Shown: positions 51,559-59,956 of the stretch, in pieces | How the letters are laid out: the number at the start of each line of letters is the position of its first letter | Position numbering within the stretch: the first letter of the stretch is position 1 | Origin: Chloracidobacterium sp. | Lineage (GTDB): Bacteria > Acidobacteriota > Blastocatellia > Pyrinomonadales > Pyrinomonadaceae | NCBI GenBank assembly: GCA_016711345.1 | Contig: JADJTD010000001.1 | Location: 1,364,001 to 1,428,000, forward strand | DNA: 64,000 nucleotides | Direction of reading: 5' to 3' | The notes under the pieces: model-generated | The model's input: only the letters and a program-made list of their open reading frames with translations | Databases searched by the model: none | Told to the model about the DNA's origin: nothing | Program-made: the position numbers and the translations under genes

Positions 51559-52766
51559 CTTGGAAGACTGTCAAATTTGGTGAAGTATGTCGCTTAATCA
51601 ACGGTAAGGCATTTAAACCAAGCGACTGGAGCGATAATGGCTTACCGATTATTCGTATTCAAAATCTCAATGATCCTGCGAAGGGCTTCAACTATTGGAA
51701 TGGACCACTCGACAGACAGGTGCATGTAGAGAATGGTGACGTTCTTCTTGCATGGTCAGGAACTCCTGGGACATCGTTTGGCGCTCATCTATGGAACGGA
51801 CCTATCGCCGTACTTAATCAACATATCTTTTTGGTCGAACTTGACCCGTCCCGTATTTCCAAAGCGTGGGCCGTTAGTGCAGTTAATTACAGGCTGATTA
51901 AACTGATAGACCAGGCTCACGGCGGAGTTGGGTTACAACACGTCACGAAGCCAATGGTAGAGAATTTGGAGATTCCGTTGCCGCCGTTGGACGAGCAGAA
52001 GCGGATCGCGGGGGTTTTGAATAAAGCGGACGCTCTCCGTCAAAAACGCCGCCTCGCCCTCCAAAAACTCGACACGCTCCTCCAATCCGTCTTCCTCGAA
52101 ATGTTCGGCGATCCAGAAACAAATCTTCGTGAGTTTGAAATGAAACGACTTGAAGATCTTACGACCAACATTACGGATGGAAAACATGGAGATTGCCGCC
52201 CCGCTGAAGACTCTGGATATTACTTCGTCAGTGTAAAAGACATCAAAAATGGTCGAATCGAGTACCGCAACGCCCGCCAGATCGAGCGAGAAGATTTTTT
52301 GGAAGTTAACCGTCGAACGAAACTTGAGGCAGGTGATGTACTTATTACGAATAGTGGCACTATCGGCAAGACTGCGGTCGCCCAATCCTCGCCTGAAACG
52401 AGCCGAACGACTTTTCAAAAAAGCGTGGCTATCGTAAAACCAATTCGTGAAAACCTAGAACCGAATTACCTTAAATCGTCGCTAGATTTTTGTGTATCCA
52501 GACTTTCCAGACAAGCGTCAGGCTCGTCTCAGAAGAATTTACTTCTAGGGCAACTGAGAGATTTAATGATCTGCGTGCCCCCGATTGAATTACAGAATGA
52601 ATTTGCCGCTCGTCAGTGTGCAATAGAACGGCATCGAGTGCTTGGTGCTAGATCACTGGACGAATTGGAAGTTCTTTTTCAAAGCATACAGGTGAAGGCG
52701 TTCTCTGGTGAACTGTTTTCACAAGGAACTGGACATACCGCATGCCAACAAACTTCGCATTCTTAA
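51555..52766 (+). CDS. hsdS: Type I restriction-modification specificity subunit, HsdS
   Basis: A 403-residue subunit with two target-recognition domains: residues 1-140 (ending VTKPMVENLEIPLPPLDEQ) and about 195-375. Each is followed by a conserved helical spacer; the first is EQKRIAGVLNKADALRQKRRLALQKLDTLLQSVFLEMFG and the second is shortened at the C-terminus (IELQNEFAARQCAIERHR). It sets the bipartite sequence recognised by the complex. It overlaps hsdM by four bases and hsdR by 25 bases. The recognised sequence cannot be deduced. Confidence 0.95.
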   Translation: MTWKTVKFGEVCRLINGKAFKPSDWSDNGLPIIRIQNLNDPAKGFNYWNGPLDRQVHVENGDVLLAWSGTPGTSFGAHLWNGPIAVLNQHIFLVELDPSRISKAWAVSAVNYRLIKLIDQAHGGVGLQHVTKPMVENLEIPLPPLDEQKRIAGVLNKADALRQKRRLALQKLDTLLQSVFLEMFGDPETNLREFEMKRLEDLTTNITDGKHGDCRPAEDSGYYFVSVKDIKNGRIEYRNARQIEREDFLEVNRRTKLEAGDVLITNSGTIGKTAVAQSSPETSRTTFQKSVAIVKPIRENLEPNYLKSSLDFCVSRLSRQASGSSQKNLLLGQLRDLMICVPPIELQNEFAARQCAIERHRVLGARSLDELEVLFQSIQVKAFSGELFSQGTGHTACQQTSHS

Positions 52767-55700
52767 AAGATGAGTGGCAGGAGATCTATACCACTGCCGT
52801 CAAAGCCGAAAGTCTGGCAAATACCGATCCCGGCACTGCATGCTTTCACGCCCGCCGGACGCTTGAACTCGCGGTCAATTGGATCTACAGGTTTGACGAA
52901 GAATTGACGCTGCCATACGACAACCAACTAAGCACCAAAATCCTCGACAACGGTTTCAAGGACAACACTCCTCCAGGCGTGTTTACAAAGATCGACTTTA
53001 TCCGCCGCATCGGAAACAAGGCTGTCCATTCAAACAAAGTTATCTCGACCGTCGAAGCCGTTCAGACCGTTCGCGAGCTTTTTCACGTTCTCTACTGGAT
53101 GGCCCGAAGCTACACACAGGGCGACGCAAAGCAGTTTGACGGCCTGCAATTTGTCGAAGCCAGTATCCCGCCGAAACAAGTTTCGATGTCCGCGAATACG
53201 TACAAACAGCTAAAGGCGATCTACGAAGAAACCAAAGCAAAAAAGGCCGAGGAAGAAGAGAGGCAAAAACAGCTTGCCGTGGTTGAACCGACCATCGACA
53301 CCGAACTCGAACGGTTGCGTAGACAAGTGGCGGCTGCCAAACGGCGAAACGAACAATATCCCGATTCGCACAACTACTCCGAGGCCGACACACGCAAACA
53401 TATTATCGATTTGCTCCTGACCGAAGCCGGCTGGACCATCGGCCAAAACGTGACCGTCGAACTCGAAGTCGCGGGAATGCCGAACGATGAGGGTATCGGT
53501 TTTGTTGATTACGTCCTCTTTGGCGCTGATGCCGCGCCGCTCGCGGTTGTCGAAGCCAAGAAAACGGCGGTTGATGCACATGTCGGTAAACAACAGGCAA
53601 AGCTTTACGCCGACTGTGTCGAAGCAAAATACGGTGTCAGGCCCGTTATCTTTTACACAAACGGTTATGAAATACATCTTTGGGACGACAATGATTATCC
53701 GCCGCGATTGGTGCAGGGCTTTTACACGCCGGACGAATTGGCACTGATGATCCAGCGTCGCGAAACACGTCTGCCGCTCAATGAAAATGACATAGACACT
53801 TCGATCGTTGAACGCCACTACCAAACACGCGCAATAACGCGAATGGCGGAGAATTTTACAAACAAACAGCGAAAAGGGCTGCTTGTGATGGCTACGGGAG
53901 CGGGCAAGACACGAACTGTCATTGCCCTTTGCGATCTGCTCCAACGTGCGGGTTGGGTAAAGAGAGTTTTGTTCCTCGCGGACCGGGTTGCTCTAGTCAA
54001 ACAAGCTGCAAATGCTTTCAAAGCACATCTTCCAGACTCAAATCCGGTAAATCTCCTCAATGATCGCGGAGCGACCGGCAGCCGCGTATTCCTGAGCACC
54101 TATCCGACAATGATGAATCTCATCAATGAGATGGAGGGCGACGAGAGAAGATTTGGTGTCGGCTATTTTGACCTGATAGTCATAGACGAGGCTCACCGCT
54201 CGATCTATCAAAAGTATAAGGCGATATTCGATTATTTTGATTCGCTCTTGGTCGGCCTGACCGCAACCCCCAAAGGCGAGGTTGATAAGAACACCTATCA
54301 AATGTTTGGCCTGCAAACTGGCGTTCCCACCGATGCTTATGATCTGGATGAAGCGGTCAAAGACGGCTTCCTGGTTCCGTCTGTAAACATCAGCGTTCCG
54401 ACAAAGTTTATCCGTGAGGGCATTGATTACGAATCACTCTCCGAGGACGAGAAAACCCAGTGGGACGAGATCGAATGGAACGAAGACGGTGACGTACCGG
54501 ACTATGTCGATCCGGCTGCCCTCAATAGCTGGCTTTATAACCAGGACACTATCGACAAAGTTCTGCGTTTCTTAATGGAAGCCGGGCAAAAGGTGGAAGG
54601 CGGCGACAAACTTGGCAAGACGATTATCTTTGCCAAAAACAGGCATCACGCCGCGTTGATCGTGCAGCGTTTTGATGCCAACTATCCGCATTTGAAAGGC
54701 CAGTTTGCCGCGACCATCGACTACAAAACAACATACGCAGGAAAGCTGCTCGATGACTTCTCAACGGAAAATAAACTCCCGCAGATCGCCGTGTCGATAG
54801 ATATGCTCGACACCGGCATAGACATTCCTGAGATCGTAAATCTCGTCTTTTTCAAGGCGGTAAAATCGAAAACGAAATTTACGCAGATGATAGGACGCGG
54901 CACGCGTCTGCGCCCGGACCTGTTCGGGCCGGGACAAGACAAGGCATTTTTCTACATATTTGACTACTGCCAGAACTTTGAGTATTTCAATCAAAAGGTC
55001 AACGAGGTCGATCCCTCATCACAGGAATCGTTGGGTGCAAAACTATTTGGCAAACGTGTCGAATTGATCGATACGATTCGTCAGATCGGCGAGAAGCCCG
55101 AAGAACTTGCCAAACTCGATGAATCATTGACAACTTATTTACAGCTAACCGTGGAAGCGATCAATCTGGACAACTTCGTCGTCAGGCCGCATCGACGGGA
55201 AGTCGAAAAGTTTCGTGATCAAAAGGCGTGGGAGCAACTCGACGCCGAAAAATACTATGAGCTGACAAAGATCGTCGCTGCCCTGCCGACAGAACAGCAG
55301 TCAGAAGACGAAACAGCGAAACGGTTTGACCTTTTGATGTTCAAGCTAATGCTTACGATCCTGAGCCCACACCGCGACTATGAAAAGTTGCGTGATCAGG
55401 TTATTGAGATTGCGAAGCGATTAGAAGAAAAAGACAATCTTCCGATGGTACAGGCTCAGATCGAATTAATACAGGAATTGCAAAGGGATGAGTATTGGAA
55501 GGATGTGACAGTGCCCACTCTTGAGAACGTCAGAAAACGCATTCGAGATCTGGTCAAGTTTATGGACCCGTCGCAGAGGACGATCATTCACACAGATTTC
55601 ACTGACGAGCTAGGGACACCGATCGAGGTCGATTACGGTCCGTCCGCGACCGCTCTGACTCGATATAAGACCAAGGTGATGCACTTCCTCGGAAACGAGG

Positions 55701-56125
55701 AAGACAACATCGTTCTGCAAAAGCTAAAACGAAACAAACAGATAACGCCGTCCGACATAAAGGAACTCGAACGCATATTCTTTGAATCGGGAGAAATAGG
55801 AACTCGCGAGGATTTCGAGAACGCCTTCGGCAAGCAAGAAAAGCTCGGCCTATTCATCCGTAGCCTCATCGGCCTCGACCGTCACGAGGCAAAACTTGTT
55901 TTCGCGGACTTTCTTGACAGGCAGAGATACAACTCAAATCAGATCGAATTTGTAAATCTCATCATCGACTGCTTAACCAAGAACGGAGCTATGGACCCGG
56001 CGATCCTTTACGAATCACCATACACAGATTACAACCCGAACGGTATCAACGGAGTATTTTCCGATGGCGAGGCCGGGAAAATAGTGGAGATCCTAGAGGA
56101 CGTAAACCACAGGGCCGCGGCGTAA
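52742..56125 (+). CDS. hsdR: Type I restriction endonuclease subunit HsdR with DUF4145 domain
   Basis: A 1127-residue motor/nuclease subunit. Residues 1-150 are a DUF4145-like helical domain (KAESLANTDPGTACFHARRTLELAVNWIY), followed by a coiled coil (about 165-205). The PD-(D/E)XK nuclease has FVDYVLFG and VVEAKKTAVDAH (about 268). The superfamily 2 helicase has Walker A ATGAGKTRT (about 383), DEAH box VIDEAHRS (about 481), LTATPKG (507) and IGRGTRLRPD (718). A C-terminal subunit-binding domain follows. The start lies inside hsdS, 25 bases before its stop, so translation is probably coupled. All motifs are intact. Confidence 0.96.
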   Translation: MPTNFAFLKDEWQEIYTTAVKAESLANTDPGTACFHARRTLELAVNWIYRFDEELTLPYDNQLSTKILDNGFKDNTPPGVFTKIDFIRRIGNKAVHSNKVISTVEAVQTVRELFHVLYWMARSYTQGDAKQFDGLQFVEASIPPKQVSMSANTYKQLKAIYEETKAKKAEEEERQKQLAVVEPTIDTELERLRRQVAAAKRRNEQYPDSHNYSEADTRKHIIDLLLTEAGWTIGQNVTVELEVAGMPNDEGIGFVDYVLFGADAAPLAVVEAKKTAVDAHVGKQQAKLYADCVEAKYGVRPVIFYTNGYEIHLWDDNDYPPRLVQGFYTPDELALMIQRRETRLPLNENDIDTSIVERHYQTRAITRMAENFTNKQRKGLLVMATGAGKTRTVIALCDLLQRAGWVKRVLFLADRVALVKQAANAFKAHLPDSNPVNLLNDRGATGSRVFLSTYPTMMNLINEMEGDERRFGVGYFDLIVIDEAHRSIYQKYKAIFDYFDSLLVGLTATPKGEVDKNTYQMFGLQTGVPTDAYDLDEAVKDGFLVPSVNISVPTKFIREGIDYESLSEDEKTQWDEIEWNEDGDVPDYVDPAALNSWLYNQDTIDKVLRFLMEAGQKVEGGDKLGKTIIFAKNRHHAALIVQRFDANYPHLKGQFAATIDYKTTYAGKLLDDFSTENKLPQIAVSIDMLDTGIDIPEIVNLVFFKAVKSKTKFTQMIGRGTRLRPDLFGPGQDKAFFYIFDYCQNFEYFNQKVNEVDPSSQESLGAKLFGKRVELIDTIRQIGEKPEELAKLDESLTTYLQLTVEAINLDNFVVRPHRREVEKFRDQKAWEQLDAEKYYELTKIVAALPTEQQSEDETAKRFDLLMFKLMLTILSPHRDYEKLRDQVIEIAKRLEEKDNLPMVQAQIELIQELQRDEYWKDVTVPTLENVRKRIRDLVKFMDPSQRTIIHTDFTDELGTPIEVDYGPSATALTRYKTKVMHFLGNEEDNIVLQKLKRNKQITPSDIKELERIFFESGEIGTREDFENAFGKQEKLGLFIRSLIGLDRHEAKLVFADFLDRQRYNSNQIEFVNLIIDCLTKNGAMDPAILYESPYTDYNPNGINGVFSDGEAGKIVEILEDVNHRAAA

Positions 56126-56205
56126 CTTCCTCTTTCCGCATACCTTTTCACAATGTTGGCCTGTAGCTTGCCAGTATGATTTATTAAGCCAAATCAATGA
56201 TTATC

Positions 56206-59200
56206 TTAATTCGGCCTTCCTATTATTTCAGTAATTGCTATCAGTCCATCGGTCGCCACGGCCACTGGCTCGCCTTCGTTAAACATTATCCGCTCGAACG
56301 AGATCGGTGAGATTGAACCGAAGCCACCGACTGCCGTAAATCTGAGGTTCAACAGCACACCGTTCTCGGCCATCGGTATCGCTCCGTAAACGACAACTCT
56401 CAGTAATCCGGGTTTGGTCGCATTCGTCACAACCGAAAGCCCGCGACTAGCGGTTCCGGTTAGATCGACTGCAACAGCCTGCGGCATTATCACCGACGTG
56501 TCGTATCTGAGATTGAACTCATAGGATACGATTCCTTTATCAGCCACTCCCTGAACGTAGACCGGTATAATAATCTCTTCGTCCGTCGAAGCCGTTATTT
56601 GGGGCAGCTCAACCACGATGTTGCTTTCAGGCCCACCGATTCCTCCTTTCTGCTTACTGCTCATCGCTGACAGCTTACTGTCAGACGGTCTTAGATGAGT
56701 CGCCGGATTCCAGTTTCCGCTGACCTCGCCGACCAGGATGCCGACATAATCCTCGCCCGTTAGGCTGCTTGTGACGGATGCATATGCTCGACTGTCATCA
56801 TAAACCTGAGGCGGCGTAGGCAGCGGTGACGGTGCTCCAGTAACGAAAAACTTCCACTGGCCGGAGTTTCCCGAACCAGAAAGGCCTACCGCAAACCTTG
56901 CGATCAAAGCCGCGTCATTTGATGTAACCACTCCGTTGCCACTAGCATCCGCCGCAAACCTCTGATTCTGGCTCACAAATGGCACCGCCCCGCTCACCCC
57001 TTGCGCTACCCTTGCAGCGTCATTTGAAGTTATTGCCACATTCGGGCCGCCCGGCTTCGTTGGTTTTATCGTGTACGAACCCGCTCCAAATCCTGTGAGC
57101 ATATACGTTCCCGGCGTTCCCGTAATAACAGGTCCGACCGCGGGAGCACCCGCCGTGCTGCTTAAGGAAACGTCCTTAACATAACGCGGCGGGGCCGGAT
57201 TTCCGATCGCATTGCCATAACTGATGGTTCCGCTGATCATAGGAGGTGCGGGTATCACCGTAATAATGGCGCTGAACATTAGCCCGGCCGGGCCACCCAA
57301 GTCATTCGAGTTGATGTAAAGAGTATTCGTACTCCCGCCTCCTATTACAAGTGCCGTCACGTCGCAACGGAATGCATATTGTGTCAGGATGTTACCGAGA
57401 CCGGTGGATGGGCAACCCACCGCCTGCTCATTTATGTAAATACCAGGCAGCGGGTCTGTACTACCGGCTTGACCTGCTGCTCCCACACGATTGTCCACAA
57501 CAAAATGTAGATCAAGTTGGGCCGCACCTACGGCTGAATTAACTACAAAGGGAACGGCATAAAGAACGCTAGCGCCTTCAGTAGCCCCATTAAAGTTATC
57601 AGATATGTACTTTGCAGCGGGATCAAAGCCAAGAGATGACACCCAAGCACCGTTAGGTACAATTATCGGAGCGGGTAGTCCGTTGAGCGCTTGCTCAAAC
57701 TGACCGCCCGGCCCGGTTGTAAATGGCGCCGGAAAAGGACTATCGAGCGGTCCAACAAGCATTTTGATCAGGTTATCTGTCGTGTTAACTGTTCCATTGC
57801 CGCTGTGCAGGGCAATCACCTCATTGGCGCATGTTGATGCCGTCCCATGATACCGCGCCAAGACAAAAAAGTTGAATTCCGCTTCGGTAGAGCTAACACC
57901 TGCCGCAACTATCCTACCGTCAGATTGAATTGCGACCGAAGTGCTGCCGTCATCGAACCCGATAGGCGTCGTCACCATTCCAGTGCCGTTGAATGAAGTG
58001 TCGAGCGTTCCGTTGGTGTTGTAGCGCACAATCGCAAAGTCATAATCCAAGTCGTTAAGACTATAACCTGCCGCAACTAGCCTGCCATCGGATTGAATTG
58101 CGACAGAGTTAGCGTTGGCCGCGTTGCCGATGGACGTTACCACCGTGCCTGTGCCGTTGAATGAAGCGTCGAGGGCGCCGTTCGTGTTGTAACGAACAAC
58201 AGCAAGGTTAAAATCCGAATCGCCCGCGGCAACTATCTTGCCGTCGGATTGAATTGCAACCGAATAGCCATAGTCGTCAAAGCTGCTGACGGGAGTTAGA
58301 ATCTTGCCGGTACCGTTAAATGAAGTGTCCAATGTGCCGTTTGTGTTGTATCTGGCGAGCGCAAAATAGCTCCTTGACCCATCAATGCCGGAACCCACTG
58401 CAACTATCTTGCCGTCCTGCTGGATGGCAACCGCCCAGGCATCGTCGTCGATCGCGATCCCCGTCGTTACCTTGCCGGTGCCATTAAATGTAGTGTCGAG
58501 TGTTCCGTTAGTGTTGTAGCGAACAACCGCAAAGTCATAATCCGAGCCGTTAAAACTGCCCCCTGCCATAACTATCTTGCCGTCCGACTGGATGGCAACC
58601 GAGAGGGCATAGTCTTCGATCCCTATCGGTGTCGTCACCTTGCCGGTGCCATTAAATGTAGTGTCGAGCGTTCCGTTAGTGTTGTAGCGAACAACCGCAA
58701 ACTCATAATTCGCGCCGATAAGGCTGTAACCTGCCGCAACTATTTTGCCGTCCGGCTGGATGGCAACCGAAAAGGCAGAATCGTTACCCCCTATCGGTGT
58801 CGTTACCTTGCCGGTACCATTAAATGTAGTGTCGAGCATTCCGTTGGTGTTATAGCGGACAACCGCAAACTCATAATTCGAGCCGTTAAGGCTGTAACCT
58901 GCCGCAACTATCTTTCCGTCGGATTGGATCGCAACTCCATTGGCTCTACTGTCGAGGCCGCTAACGGGTGTTACCACAATTCCATTGCCGTTAAATGAAG
59001 TGTCAAGGCTCCCAGCCGCGCAGGGGGTCGCCGTGGTCGATGGATTAGGTGTAGATGTTGCCGTTGCTGTTCCAGTCGGCGTTGATATTACTAAGGTGTA
59101 ATACCCAACGTCAGGTTCATGTTCCCGAGCGTCAATCGTATACTGTCCGGTAGTAGGCAATATAATGTACCCGCCGACACGTGGAATTTGTGCAGAGGTA

Positions 59201-59769
59201 CCGCTAGTAGGCCGGTCTTCTGCTATTACGGTTCCGCCAATCCCCCCTTGTCGCAGACGCAATTGTGGAATGAACCGTCCGTCTGAAGTCATACTCATGT
59301 ATATTTGCTGACCCGCCGTTCCGTTGAATGTATAGTAATCGACAAGCGTGTTGTCACTGAGACGACAGTCGGTACTTGAGAGCCGAGCAGGCGGGCCAGG
59401 AAATGTTGCTGGAACCGCGAACGCGGTTGCAGTCAAACAGGGATCACCGCCGAGGGGAATACTGTTTTGAGATTGGCCATTTAAATTCGGTGCCCCAGTA
59501 TAACCGTCCAATCCAAAGGAAGTCGGGCTTCCCACCCTCCGGTCCAGGTTCGGCCCGTTTAGTCGCGATAAACCAAAATTAGGCTTCCAAGGCTTCTGTA
59601 GACCAATAGCCGAACGCTCACCACCAAAAGACGGTCTTAAATTATCTGAAGCAATTAGGGCGTACGCATCACAGATTACGGCAGGTATAAAAAGTAAACC
59701 GGCCATCAACGCGAATGAAAAAAATCGATCTGAAAAATTGGAACGATGGAATGAAAATCTGCGCGGCAT
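56206..59769 (-). CDS. Secreted delta-60 propeller protein with dockerin-cohesin tail
   Basis: A protein of 1187 residues with ATG at 59769, preceded by AGGAG; a TTG/ATG further upstream is less likely. It has a signal peptide (FFSFALMAGLLFIPAVICDA), then a PPC-like beta domain (about 110-235; DYYTFNGTAGQQIYMSM). About eight near-identical delta-60 repeats (about 255-645; GTLDTTFNGTGKVTTPIG, SVAIQSDGKIVAAGYS) are followed by a beta-rich domain. The same C-terminal cassette as at 27890 and 39193 ends the chain. It comprises a regulatory-like domain, dockerin-like repeats (degenerate first, second DASGNGVVTSNDAALIARF), GEDYVGILVGEVSGNW and a cohesin-like domain (SYEFNLRYDTSVIMP). Confidence 0.83.
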   Translation of the reverse strand: MPRRFSFHRSNFSDRFFSFALMAGLLFIPAVICDAYALIASDNLRPSFGGERSAIGLQKPWKPNFGLSRLNGPNLDRRVGSPTSFGLDGYTGAPNLNGQSQNSIPLGGDPCLTATAFAVPATFPGPPARLSSTDCRLSDNTLVDYYTFNGTAGQQIYMSMTSDGRFIPQLRLRQGGIGGTVIAEDRPTSGTSAQIPRVGGYIILPTTGQYTIDAREHEPDVGYYTLVISTPTGTATATSTPNPSTTATPCAAGSLDTSFNGNGIVVTPVSGLDSRANGVAIQSDGKIVAAGYSLNGSNYEFAVVRYNTNGMLDTTFNGTGKVTTPIGGNDSAFSVAIQPDGKIVAAGYSLIGANYEFAVVRYNTNGTLDTTFNGTGKVTTPIGIEDYALSVAIQSDGKIVMAGGSFNGSDYDFAVVRYNTNGTLDTTFNGTGKVTTGIAIDDDAWAVAIQQDGKIVAVGSGIDGSRSYFALARYNTNGTLDTSFNGTGKILTPVSSFDDYGYSVAIQSDGKIVAAGDSDFNLAVVRYNTNGALDASFNGTGTVVTSIGNAANANSVAIQSDGRLVAAGYSLNDLDYDFAIVRYNTNGTLDTSFNGTGMVTTPIGFDDGSTSVAIQSDGRIVAAGVSSTEAEFNFFVLARYHGTASTCANEVIALHSGNGTVNTTDNLIKMLVGPLDSPFPAPFTTGPGGQFEQALNGLPAPIIVPNGAWVSSLGFDPAAKYISDNFNGATEGASVLYAVPFVVNSAVGAAQLDLHFVVDNRVGAAGQAGSTDPLPGIYINEQAVGCPSTGLGNILTQYAFRCDVTALVIGGGSTNTLYINSNDLGGPAGLMFSAIITVIPAPPMISGTISYGNAIGNPAPPRYVKDVSLSSTAGAPAVGPVITGTPGTYMLTGFGAGSYTIKPTKPGGPNVAITSNDAARVAQGVSGAVPFVSQNQRFAADASGNGVVTSNDAALIARFAVGLSGSGNSGQWKFFVTGAPSPLPTPPQVYDDSRAYASVTSSLTGEDYVGILVGEVSGNWNPATHLRPSDSKLSAMSSKQKGGIGGPESNIVVELPQITASTDEEIIIPVYVQGVADKGIVSYEFNLRYDTSVIMPQAVAVDLTGTASRGLSVVTNATKPGLLRVVVYGAIPMAENGVLLNLRFTAVGGFGSISPISFERIMFNEGEPVAVATDGLIAITEIIGRPN
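57850..59010 (-). repeat. Tandem delta-60 repeats with near-identical DNA
   Basis: Within the gene, the segment coding for the propeller repeats is an array of about 55-residue units with a 165-168-base period. Three central copies, starting near 58465, 58630 and 58798, differ by only a few bases. This marks recent expansion or conversion. Confidence 0.8.
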
Positions 59770-59956
59770 AAACCCATCTCCTCTTTGTGTTTTGTTGAAA
59801 ACAACACAATTCACGCTCATCAGAACAACCTCGCGGTTGCGTCTTATACAGCAAGAAAGATTGTGTGAAAAAGTAAATTAGAAGGTAATATAAACCTAAA
59901 CACATTCAAATACAAGCAAAAATGTGGCTCGTAGTGGGAGACCTCAAGCCAATTCT

